This document shows positions 14,249-19,734 of a stretch of DNA of 19,734 bases, piece by piece. The position numbers were made by a program, and so were the translations under genes. The DNA is taken from NCBI GenBank assembly GCA_019348365.1, contig JAHWJO010000014.1, forward strand, positions 1-19,734, read 5' to 3'. Under the pieces are notes generated by a model. The model saw nothing but the letters and a program-made list of their open reading frames with translations, had not been told where the DNA came from and ran no database searches. This stretch comes from Armatimonadota bacterium (GTDB taxonomy: Bacteria; Armatimonadota; DTGP01; JAHWJO01). Numbering within the stretch: the stretch's first letter is position 1; every line of letters starts with the position of its first letter.

Positions 14249-15439
14249 TTGAGTATGGCGCTATCGCTATCGCAAGAACCCCCAACGACGACCGTCCGCC
14301 ACCCACTCGGCTACCCCGTGACGGTGGGGGAGTTCTGGACCGCCCGCCAGCGGCAGATGCACTCGCTGCACTACGCCGTCTCGTACCGGGCGTCGTTCAA
14401 GCCGGAGCTGCCGGAGTACTTCATCCGCCGCTATTGCGGCCCCGGCGGTATCGTCTTCGACCCGTTCAGCGGGCGCGGGACCACCCTCCTCCAGGCCAAC
14501 CTCATGGGGCGGTTCGGGTACGCCAACGACGCAAATCCCCTCTCCGAGCGGATCGCGCGGCCCAAGACCGAACCGCCCGCCCTCGCCGAACTGGAGGTGC
14601 GACTGAACCGAATCTCGGTGGATGCTCCGGCGGATCTCTCGGAATACCCGCAGTTCGAGATGTTCTACCACGAGCGGACTTACCGGGAGCTGCTGAACCT
14701 TCGGCGCTACCTCGCGGAGAACCGCGCGAAGGCAGACCGGTTCATCGAGATGATCGCTCTCTCGCGGCTGCACGGCCATTCCCCCGGCTTCTTCTCGGTC
14801 TACTCGTTCCCGCAGATCTCCGTCCCCCGCGAGCGGCAGCGGCGGATCAACGCCGAACGCAGCCAGACCCCCGACTACCGGCCCGTGTTGCCGCTGATCC
14901 TCCGCAAAGCGAAACGGGTGCTGAAGGACTTCACCCCGGACGATCTCGCGCGGCTGAACCGCGTGGCCGAAGCGAACCGCTTCGTCACCCACGACGCGCG
15001 GAACGTGGAATCGCTGCCGTCGGAAAGCGTGGATCTGGTGGTGACTTCCCCGCCGTTCCTCAACAAGGCGGATTATCTTCAGGATAACTGGCTGGAGTTC
15101 TGGTTCACGGAAATCGACCTGGAGGCGATCCGCCCCCGGATCGTGCAGACGCCGGACCTGGAGGAGTGGTGTCGCTTCATGGGAGAGGTGATTGGCGAGC
15201 TGTACCGCCTGCTGAAGCCGGGAGGACGTTCCGTCATCGAGGTGGGGGAGGTGGTCTACCGGGGGCAGGTGGTGAACCTGGACGAGGAGATCGCGAAGCT
15301 GGGTTTGAGCCGGGGCTTCGACGTGGAAGAAGTCTTCATCCATCAGCAGCAATTCACGAAGCTCGCCAACTGTTTCAGGGTAGAGAACAACCTCAAGGGT
15401 ACGAACACGCACCGGATGGTGGCGCTGAGGAAGCATTAA
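14249..15439 (+). CDS. DNA methyltransferase (amino-methyltransferase type), lone
   Basis: This 396-residue protein has the two hallmarks of N4-cytosine or N6-adenine DNA methyltransferases. The S-adenosylmethionine motif FDPFSGRGTTLLQA lies at 70-83, and the catalytic motif is LVVTSPPF at 263-270, with SPPF in place of the commoner SPPY. The SAM motif comes first and the catalytic motif about 190 residues later, opposite to the order in many beta-class enzymes. The end (FRVENNLKGTNTHRMVAL) looks like a conserved cap strand. Start is TTG 14249, since GGAGAG lies 9 bases upstream; the ATG at 14255 would be 15 bases away. No restriction enzyme gene is visible in the window, so it is a solitary methyltransferase here. 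An RNA substrate cannot be excluded. Confidence 0.85.
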   Translation: MSMALSLSQEPPTTTVRHPLGYPVTVGEFWTARQRQMHSLHYAVSYRASFKPELPEYFIRRYCGPGGIVFDPFSGRGTTLLQANLMGRFGYANDANPLSERIARPKTEPPALAELEVRLNRISVDAPADLSEYPQFEMFYHERTYRELLNLRRYLAENRAKADRFIEMIALSRLHGHSPGFFSVYSFPQISVPRERQRRINAERSQTPDYRPVLPLILRKAKRVLKDFTPDDLARLNRVAEANRFVTHDARNVESLPSESVDLVVTSPPFLNKADYLQDNWLEFWFTEIDLEAIRPRIVQTPDLEEWCRFMGEVIGELYRLLKPGGRSVIEVGEVVYRGQVVNLDEEIAKLGLSRGFDVEEVFIHQQQFTKLANCFRVENNLKGTNTHRMVALRKH

Positions 15440-15442
15440 AGT

Positions 15443-16000
15443 TCAGGGATGACGATTAAAAAACTTCATCCTGGTTTGCCGGAGCACCGGTTCCACATCC
15501 GCCAGAAAATCTTCGTCATATCCTGTTCCCAATCCCCAACCGCCGATGAAGAGCAATCCCCTGTCCTGTGATCTTGCCAGATCGAGGGTCGTGGTGAACA
15601 CCTCATCGAAACGCTGCTTGTCCGCTGGACAGGGAGGCGGATCAGAAGAGGGGAACGAGAAACCTTCCAGGGTAAGCTCTCGATAATAGCAGATGTTGAA
15701 CGGGACTTGATCCTCGAATTGAGGCTTTTGAACGTAGTGCGGACGTATACCGGAATTGAGGAAAGTTTCCGTGAGGCAAGGGCGGGGGTCCCACCCAAGA
15801 GTCAATTGCACCGGCGCGATCCGGCTCATGTAGCCGTCCAGATCCAGCGTCGAGAGGTGTTCGGGCGCTTCTAATTGATCCTCTTCCTCCATGTGAAGCT
15901 CGATGATGTCCCCGCTGTATAGAGTGTCGATATACTGCTCGATTCCTCGCGTCCAAGAAGCAGCGATCAGCATATACGCAAACGTATCGAGATCTTCCAT
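15443..16000 (-). CDS. Small uncharacterised protein coupled to the hydrolase gene
   Basis: I do not recognise this acidic 185-residue protein. It starts at ATG 16000, 4 bases after the stop of the epoxide-hydrolase-like gene, with GAGAGGA 8 bases upstream inside that gene's last codons, so the two are co-translated. It ends 3 bases from the convergent methyltransferase gene. Features are an acidic N-terminal half (LHMEEEDQLEAPEHL, 35-49), a LTLGWDPRPCLTETF segment (66-80) and a Gly-rich GLLFIGGWGLGTGYDEDF near 148-165. Its base composition is lower in GC than lon (about 52% in 180 bases sampled by hand). It could be another orphan immunity-type protein, but no family signature supports this. 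Confidence 0.72.
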   Translation of the reverse strand: MEDLDTFAYMLIAASWTRGIEQYIDTLYSGDIIELHMEEEDQLEAPEHLSTLDLDGYMSRIAPVQLTLGWDPRPCLTETFLNSGIRPHYVQKPQFEDQVPFNICYYRELTLEGFSFPSSDPPPCPADKQRFDEVFTTTLDLARSQDRGLLFIGGWGLGTGYDEDFLADVEPVLRQTRMKFFNRHP

Positions 16001-16004
16001 CCGG

Positions 16005-16862
16005 TCAATCCTCTCGCAAGAAGCGGGTTATCAAATCGTACACCCGCTCCGGCTCGTCGGCCATGACCCAGTGGCTCGCTTCGGGCAGGCATTCCACCCG
16101 GAGGTTCGGCACCCATCGCTCCACCCCGCGCGTGAACCACGGGCCGAGGTAGCGATCCCGCTCTCCCCAGATCAGCAGCGCCGGGACCTCTATCGTGCGG
16201 ATCTCCCGCAGAATCTGAAACGGGTTCCGGCGCATGGCCGCGCGGTAATAGTGGATCGCTGCGGTGAGCGCGCCGGGTTGCGCCATCGCCTCCACGTAGC
16301 GTTCCACGTCCTCTTCCGAGAAAGCGTCGGGGTTCGCCGGGTCATGGCGGAGGGTGGCCCGGAGCAGCGCGAAGTCCCGCGCGCGGATCGTCGCTTCCGG
16401 CAGCCAGGGAAGCTGGAAGAAGAACTGGTACCAGGAGCGCAGCAGCTGGCGCGGCTTCGGGAGATCGCGGAACCAGACGCCGGGGTGCGGCGCGTTCAGC
16501 ACGATCAGCCGGTTCACGAGATCCGGGTGCCGCATCGGGACATACCAGGCGATGAACCCGCCCCAGTCGTGCCCCGCCACCGCCGCCGCGCCTCCCCCGA
16601 CATGCCGAATCAGCGCGGCGATGTCGTCCGCGAGGGCTTCATGGCGGTAGCAGCGCACTCCCTTCGGCTTCTCCGAGAGGTTGTACCCCCTCAGGTCCGG
16701 CGCGATGACGCGGAACCCGGCGTTCGCCAGGGCCGGGATCTGGTGCCGCCACGCGTACCAGAACTCCGGGAACCCGTGCAGCAGCACGACGGTCGGCCCT
16801 TCGCCCTCCTCGACGTAGTGCAGCCGCACCCCGTTCACGACCGCTTCCCGGTGAGCCGTCAT
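16005..16862 (-). CDS. Alpha/beta hydrolase, epoxide-hydrolase-like
   Basis: This 285-residue alpha/beta hydrolase most resembles soluble epoxide hydrolases, which open epoxides to diols through an aspartyl ester. Visible residues are the oxyanion motif HGFPEFWYAWR (29-39), nucleophile D99 in GHDWGG, the acid D236 in WGERDRYLG, and H264 in EASHWVMADEP. The cap region (about 130-215) contains WYQFFFQLP with Y145 and HYYRAAM with Y205/Y206, placed like the epoxide-polarising tyrosines. An Asp nucleophile also occurs in haloalkane and fluoroacetate dehalogenases, but the HGFPEFWY motif and cap tyrosines favour epoxide hydrolase. ATG at 16862 is preceded by AAGGAG at 8 bases. The small unknown gene follows after 4 bases. 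Confidence 0.92.
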   Translation of the reverse strand: MTAHREAVVNGVRLHYVEEGEGPTVVLLHGFPEFWYAWRHQIPALANAGFRVIAPDLRGYNLSEKPKGVRCYRHEALADDIAALIRHVGGGAAAVAGHDWGGFIAWYVPMRHPDLVNRLIVLNAPHPGVWFRDLPKPRQLLRSWYQFFFQLPWLPEATIRARDFALLRATLRHDPANPDAFSEEDVERYVEAMAQPGALTAAIHYYRAAMRRNPFQILREIRTIEVPALLIWGERDRYLGPWFTRGVERWVPNLRVECLPEASHWVMADEPERVYDLITRFLRED

Positions 16863-16884
16863 CTTCGGTACTCCTTTTTAGATT

Positions 16885-17083
16885 TTCACCGCAGAGACGC
16901 AGAGGCGCAGAGAACCTCCAACCCCTGACAAGATGACAAGATGAAGAGGTAATCGGGTGAGGGGGTTATCTGCGTGTATCTGCGTTCATCTGCGGATCCA
17001 TAGGGTTTCTTTGTGTCCTTCGTGTCCTTTGGGGTTCAGAAAGGGGTTGGGGGTTCTCTGCGCCTCTGCGTCTCTGCGGTGAA
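16885..17083. repeat. 199-bp element with perfect 32-bp inverted ends
   Basis: The gap between the hydrolase and lplA contains a 32-bp sequence beginning TTCACCGCAGAGACGCAGAG (16885-16916) that recurs as an exact inverted copy at 17052-17083. Between the ends are smaller tandem repeats: GACAAGATGACAAGATG near 16926, three ATCTGCG-type units near 16969-16995, and GTGTCC-type units near 17012-17028. No ORF or transposase is present. Sequences of the CACCGCAGAGACGCAGAG type are, to my knowledge, scattered between genes in several bacterial phyla. It looks like a non-autonomous mobile or REP-like element, and it could fold into one long hairpin. Confidence 0.85.
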
Positions 17084-17087
17084 TGAG

Positions 17088-18167
17088 TCAATGACGTTGA
17101 ACCACACAGGTCCACTCCTCGGTGGCGTACTTCTCCCGGTGCAACCGTCCGGTGGCTTCGGTTTCACCGTCGGTGAGGCCGCCGCGCTCCTGCTCCGGAC
17201 CCCACAGATCGCGGAACCCCTCTGCCACGGCTTCGGCCACTTCCTCCCATGCCGGCATCCGACCGAGGTAATCTTCCAGGCAGCCCGCTCCGCCCGCGTC
17301 CGGTTCGCAGCAGAAAATCTCCCGGTACAACCGGCGGTCCCAGGCCAGCGGGATCGCTCCGTGCTGGAGCAACACGCCCCCCCGGCGGCACTGCGCGCTA
17401 CCCACCAGCTTGAGGGTGCTGGGTGTTGGGTCGTTGGATCGTTGGGCCGTTGGGCGTTGAGCATTGAGCGTTGGGCGTGGAGCATGGGGCATGGTTGGGG
17501 AGGGGGTCGGGGCGGCGATGAGGTCCGAGCGGGTGGCGGCGGCGAAGCAGCTCGCGTGGCGCTGCGCTTCCTTCGCGGAGGCTTGCCCCAGCGCGCAGCC
17601 AATCCCCAGGCGCTGCAAACCCCGGCGCAGCCCCTCGGAAAGAGTCCGGTAGCTCTCCGCGATCCCCTCGCCGTCGTGCGGCAGGACCACGCTATAGGTC
17701 AGCTCCAGGTGGTGGAGGACGGCGCGGCCCCCGGTGGGCCGCCGCACCACCGGCAGGCGGATCCTCCGGCACGCCTCCAACGGGAACGCCCCCCGATGGG
17801 TGTTGGGTGTTGGGTGTTGGGTGTTGGACGTTAGGTGTCGGGCGTCTGGAGTGGAGTTCGGGGGGGGAGCCGGGGAGGGCAATTCCGTGTGAATGACCGG
17901 CTGGAATCGGCCGAGGGAGAGCGCCGGGTGTAGCCAGGCGTACAGGCGCAGCGTGGGGAGGCATTTCCCCGCTTCCATGGCGTTCAGCAGCGCCTCATCC
18001 ACCGCCATGTTCCAGGCGGCGTGCCTGCGGCGGTCCTGCTCCACGGCGGTCGGGGCGGAGCAGGTGGAGAACCGCGCGCCGAAGAACGGGTGAAACGTCC
18101 CGTACGGCAGGGCGAGGTCCCCGGCAGGCCGGTCATGGGGGGAATGGAGGAGGAGACGCCAGTTCAT
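17088..18167 (-). CDS. lplA: Lipoate-protein ligase A family protein with repeat insertions
   Basis: This 359-residue protein attaches lipoate or octanoate to lipoyl-domain proteins such as GcvH. Motifs are WNMAVDEALL (52-61), RRPTGGRAVLH (142-152), SCF (206-208), and KLVGSAQ with catalytic K253. Two insertions made of 7-bp DNA repeats interrupt the catalytic domain: about residues 104-125 (between the SLGRFQPV strand and RRPTGG) and about 224-250, ending three residues before K253. Both keep the frame open and encode low-complexity Asn/Thr/Pro/Gln/His segments. The start is ATG 18167, 14 bases after the SUKH gene stop; no good Shine-Dalgarno is seen, so translation may be coupled. gcvPB two genes upstream supports a role in lipoylating the glycine cleavage H protein. 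Whether the enzyme is still active is uncertain. Confidence 0.9.
   Translation of the reverse strand: MNWRLLLHSPHDRPAGDLALPYGTFHPFFGARFSTCSAPTAVEQDRRRHAAWNMAVDEALLNAMEAGKCLPTLRLYAWLHPALSLGRFQPVIHTELPSPAPPPNSTPDARHLTSNTQHPTPNTHRGAFPLEACRRIRLPVVRRPTGGRAVLHHLELTYSVVLPHDGEGIAESYRTLSEGLRRGLQRLGIGCALGQASAKEAQRHASCFAAATRSDLIAAPTPSPTMPHAPRPTLNAQRPTAQRSNDPTPSTLKLVGSAQCRRGGVLLQHGAIPLAWDRRLYREIFCCEPDAGGAGCLEDYLGRMPAWEEVAEAVAEGFRDLWGPEQERGGLTDGETEATGRLHREKYATEEWTCVVQRH
17418..17497. repeat. Heptanucleotide repeat array 1 inside lplA
   Basis: About eleven units of 7 or 8 bp of the form GTTGGGT/GTTGGGC/GTTGAGC run from 17418 to about 17497. They are degenerate and differ from unit to unit. On the coding strand they encode low-complexity residues about 224-250 of LplA, just before the catalytic-lysine motif KLVGSAQ. 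Confidence 0.85.
17795..17857. repeat. Heptanucleotide repeat array 2 inside lplA
   Basis: Nine 7-bp units fill exactly 63 bp: GATGGGT, three identical GTTGGGT (17802-17822), then GTTGGAC, GTTAGGT, GTCGGGC, GTCTGGA and GTGGAGT. Nine units of 7 give 21 codons, so the insertion is frame-neutral. Loss or gain of one unit would shift the frame of lplA. Confidence 0.9.
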
Positions 18168-18181
18168 ATCTTTGAACGGAA

Positions 18182-18784
18182 TCAATCAGCACGTAAGCCG
18201 GAAGACGAAGGATCGACTTTCCTTATTGTATCCGAAACGAGGCTCCGGAAATTCGGCGCGACTTCACGAACCTCTCTTATCCGTTCATAACACAGAATCT
18301 CTTCATGATCGAATTGGAGGACGCGGCAATCGCCGTTGCTATCGGGGTGTCGCACATCAAAGCAAAACGGATCGTAATTTCCTCCGGGCGCCATGCCGAA
18401 TCGGATATAGCCGTGGGGAGAGAGCACTTCCCAGAGGCCCTCGTCTTTTCTGAGTTCATCCGCCAGGGCCATCAATCCCGGCCCAGGTGGATTTGCCAGA
18501 AGCCTGAACTCTTCAAGGTCAACCTGAGCCCATCGGATATTTAGAATCATCCGCTCGTATAACGGCGGGAAGCGGAACGGCCCACAGTCGCGCCCCAGGT
18601 CCGCATACAACTCGTCCAGCGCGGACTGCTCGGCCCGTACCCGTATCGGACGCCATATTTGCGCGGTCCATTCATCCCTGCCGATGATCAACTCCTCGGG
18701 GATGTCCCAACTCGGTGCGGCGCAGATCTCAATCGCCGTGAACAGTTCGTTCAATGTCATTTCGTCATCGGGATGCGGAACCAT
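18182..18784 (-). CDS. SUKH-type (SMI1/KNR4-like) protein
   Basis: This 200-residue protein has the C-terminal pattern of SUKH-1 proteins, a superfamily common as immunity proteins to contact-dependent and polymorphic toxins: GLWEVLSPHGYIRFGMAPGG, YDPFCFDVR, VLQFDHEEIL, then VREVAPNFRSLV. No toxin is visible nearby. The gene sits between gcvPB (stop 19 bases upstream of this start) and lplA (start 14 bases downstream), so it interrupts a metabolic pair and shares their transcript. Start is uncertain: ATG 18784 (AGG nearby) and ATG 18760 are both possible. The open frame runs further upstream, but that part overlaps gcvPB and looks non-coding. A regulatory or scaffold role is an alternative. 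Confidence 0.78.
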   Translation of the reverse strand: MVPHPDDEMTLNELFTAIEICAAPSWDIPEELIIGRDEWTAQIWRPIRVRAEQSALDELYADLGRDCGPFRFPPLYERMILNIRWAQVDLEEFRLLANPPGPGLMALADELRKDEGLWEVLSPHGYIRFGMAPGGNYDPFCFDVRHPDSNGDCRVLQFDHEEILCYERIREVREVAPNFRSLVSDTIRKVDPSSSGLRAD

Positions 18785-18803
18785 CGGCCTATTCTCAGTT
18801 TCC

Positions 18804-19734
18804 TTATCCCCGGTTCGCGAGGTCGGGCTGGCGGGCGGCGCGGGCTTCGTCCAGGCGGCGGACCGGCGTCGAGACCGGCGCATTGTGCAGGGTCTCCGGA
18901 TCCTCCTCCGCAATCGCCCGCATCGTCTCGATGAACGAGTCGAGCATCTCCTTCGTCTCGGTCTCCGTCGGCTCGATCATCATCGCCTCGTCGAGGCCGG
19001 GCATCAGCGGGAAGTAGATCGTCGGGGCCATGAAGCCGTAGTCCAGCAGCCGCTTTGCGATGTCGAGGGCGCGGACATTCTTCCCCTTTTTCTGCGGGCT
19101 CGCCGACAGCACGCACTCGTGCATACAGGCGCCGCCGTAACCGGGCGGGAACACGTCCCCCAGCTTCGTGAGGATGTAATTGGCGTTCAATACCGCGTCC
19201 TCGGAAACGCCCTTCAGCCCCTCCGCCCCGTGCGCCGCGATGAACGCGTACGCCCGCACCAGCACCCCGAAGTTGCCGTAATACGGGTGCAGCCGCCCGA
19301 TGCTCTGGGGCCGGTGGTACTCCCAGCTTAATCCCTCATCGGTCTCGCGGAGGACAGGGTAGGGCAGGAACGGCTCCAGGTGCGCCTTCACCGCCACGGG
19401 TCCCGCGCCGGGGCCGCCCGCGCCATGCGGGGTGCTGAACGTCTTGTGGACGTTGTAATGCATCACGTCGAAGCCCATGTCGCCGGGGCGGGTGATGCCG
19501 AGGATCGCGTTCATGTTCGCGCCATCGCAGTAGAGGAGGCCGCCCCGGTCATGCACCACGTCGGCGATCTTAGCGATCTCGTCTTCAAACAGGCCGAGGG
19601 TGTTCGGGTTGGTCATCATGATGCCCGCCACGTCGTCGTGCATGAGGCGGTCGAGGTCGGCAAAATCCACCCGGCCCGACTCGTTCGCGCCGAGGGGGAC
19701 GATCCGGTAGCCGCACCGGGCGGCGGTGGCGGGG
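18804..19734 (-). CDS. gcvPB: Glycine dehydrogenase (decarboxylating) subunit 2, 5' truncated
   Basis: This is the PLP-dependent P-protein, subunit 2, of the glycine cleavage system, which decarboxylates glycine and passes the aminomethyl group to lipoylated GcvH. The window edge cuts the gene: the frame stays open to 19734, and the residues there (PATAARCGYRIVPLGANESG) match the family, so an internal GTG at 19670 is not the start. The PLP lysine lies at 19443-19445 in HYNVHKTFSTPHG, followed by the Gly-rich GAGGPG. Other family blocks are LLYCDGANMNAI, LHPYYGNFGVLVRAY and the end region MMIEPTETETKEMLDSFIE. Subunit 1 (gcvPA) is expected upstream beyond the window. SUKH and lplA genes follow on the same strand. 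Confidence 0.96.
   Translation of the reverse strand, partial: PATAARCGYRIVPLGANESGRVDFADLDRLMHDDVAGIMMTNPNTLGLFEDEIAKIADVVHDRGGLLYCDGANMNAILGITRPGDMGFDVMHYNVHKTFSTPHGAGGPGAGPVAVKAHLEPFLPYPVLRETDEGLSWEYHRPQSIGRLHPYYGNFGVLVRAYAFIAAHGAEGLKGVSEDAVLNANYILTKLGDVFPPGYGGACMHECVLSASPQKKGKNVRALDIAKRLLDYGFMAPTIYFPLMPGLDEAMMIEPTETETKEMLDSFIETMRAIAEEDPETLHNAPVSTPVRRLDEARAARQPDLANRG

Noticed and set aside
14267..15436. 389-codon open frame opposite the methyltransferase gene
   Set aside because: It lies antisense to a gene with clear catalytic motifs; its own translation is compositionally biased with no recognisable domain.
16885..17083. Inverted ends as the remains of an insertion sequence
   Set aside because: No transposase fragment is present and the interior is short repeats only, so it is listed as a repeat element rather than an IS.
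18785..18913. Upstream extension of the SUKH frame
   Set aside because: It overlaps the 3' end of gcvPB, is Arg/Pro/Ser-rich and lacks family similarity; later ATGs fit better.

Overview
The window is about 19.7 kb of GC-rich bacterial chromosome, with ordinary bacterial signals: GGAG-type ribosome binding sites, ATG/TTG starts and sigma70-like TTGACT/TAGAAT boxes. It holds 15 protein genes I consider real, one tmRNA gene, several hairpin terminators and several short repeat families. The phylum cannot be fixed from sequence reading alone. The tmRNA tag (ANTNSGAYALAA), the heptanucleotide repeats and the CACCGCAGAGACGCAGAG-type intergenic element suggest a non-proteobacterial lineage such as Armatimonadota or Chloroflexota; that is a guess.

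Layout. 1-980: a conserved-looking but unrecognised protein, then a hairpin. 980-4381 (minus): a 1133-residue protein joining three polyphosphate-linked modules: an N-terminal CYTH domain, an HD domain like domain III of Ppx/GppA exopolyphosphatases, a roughly 350-residue acidic linker, and a C-terminal CHAD domain. 4522-5089 (minus): ssrA (tmRNA) with its own promoter and terminator. 5207-7498 (minus): smpB, a small Imm50-like immunity protein and an Eis-like acetyltransferase. 7555-8940: a MarR regulator facing a rhodanese-SnoaL fusion across an operator-rich 113 bp gap, closed by a bidirectional terminator shared with lon. 8963-12267 (minus): lon and hsp20. 12525-13021 (plus): two DUF2795 paralogues. 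13168-14055 (minus): a conserved unknown. 14249-15439 (plus): a lone DNA methyltransferase. 15443-16862 (minus): an epoxide-hydrolase-like enzyme with a coupled small unknown. 16885-17083: a 199 bp element with perfect 32 bp inverted ends. 17088-19734 (minus): gcvPB (cut by the window edge), a SUKH-type protein and lplA.

How the genes fit together. ssrA, smpB, lon and hsp20 form a loose protein quality-control cluster on one strand: ribosome rescue and tagging, proteolysis and chaperoning. gcvPB and lplA form a functional pair, because the glycine cleavage system needs lipoylated GcvH. Two small proteins of toxin-immunity families (Imm50-like, SUKH-like) and one unrecognised small protein sit tightly packed beside housekeeping genes with no visible toxin.

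The most unusual items are the CYTH-HD-CHAD triple fusion and lplA. The lplA gene carries two separate arrays of 7-bp tandem repeats in frame inside its catalytic domain, one ending just before the catalytic lysine. Because 7 is not a multiple of 3, loss or gain of one unit would switch the gene's frame.
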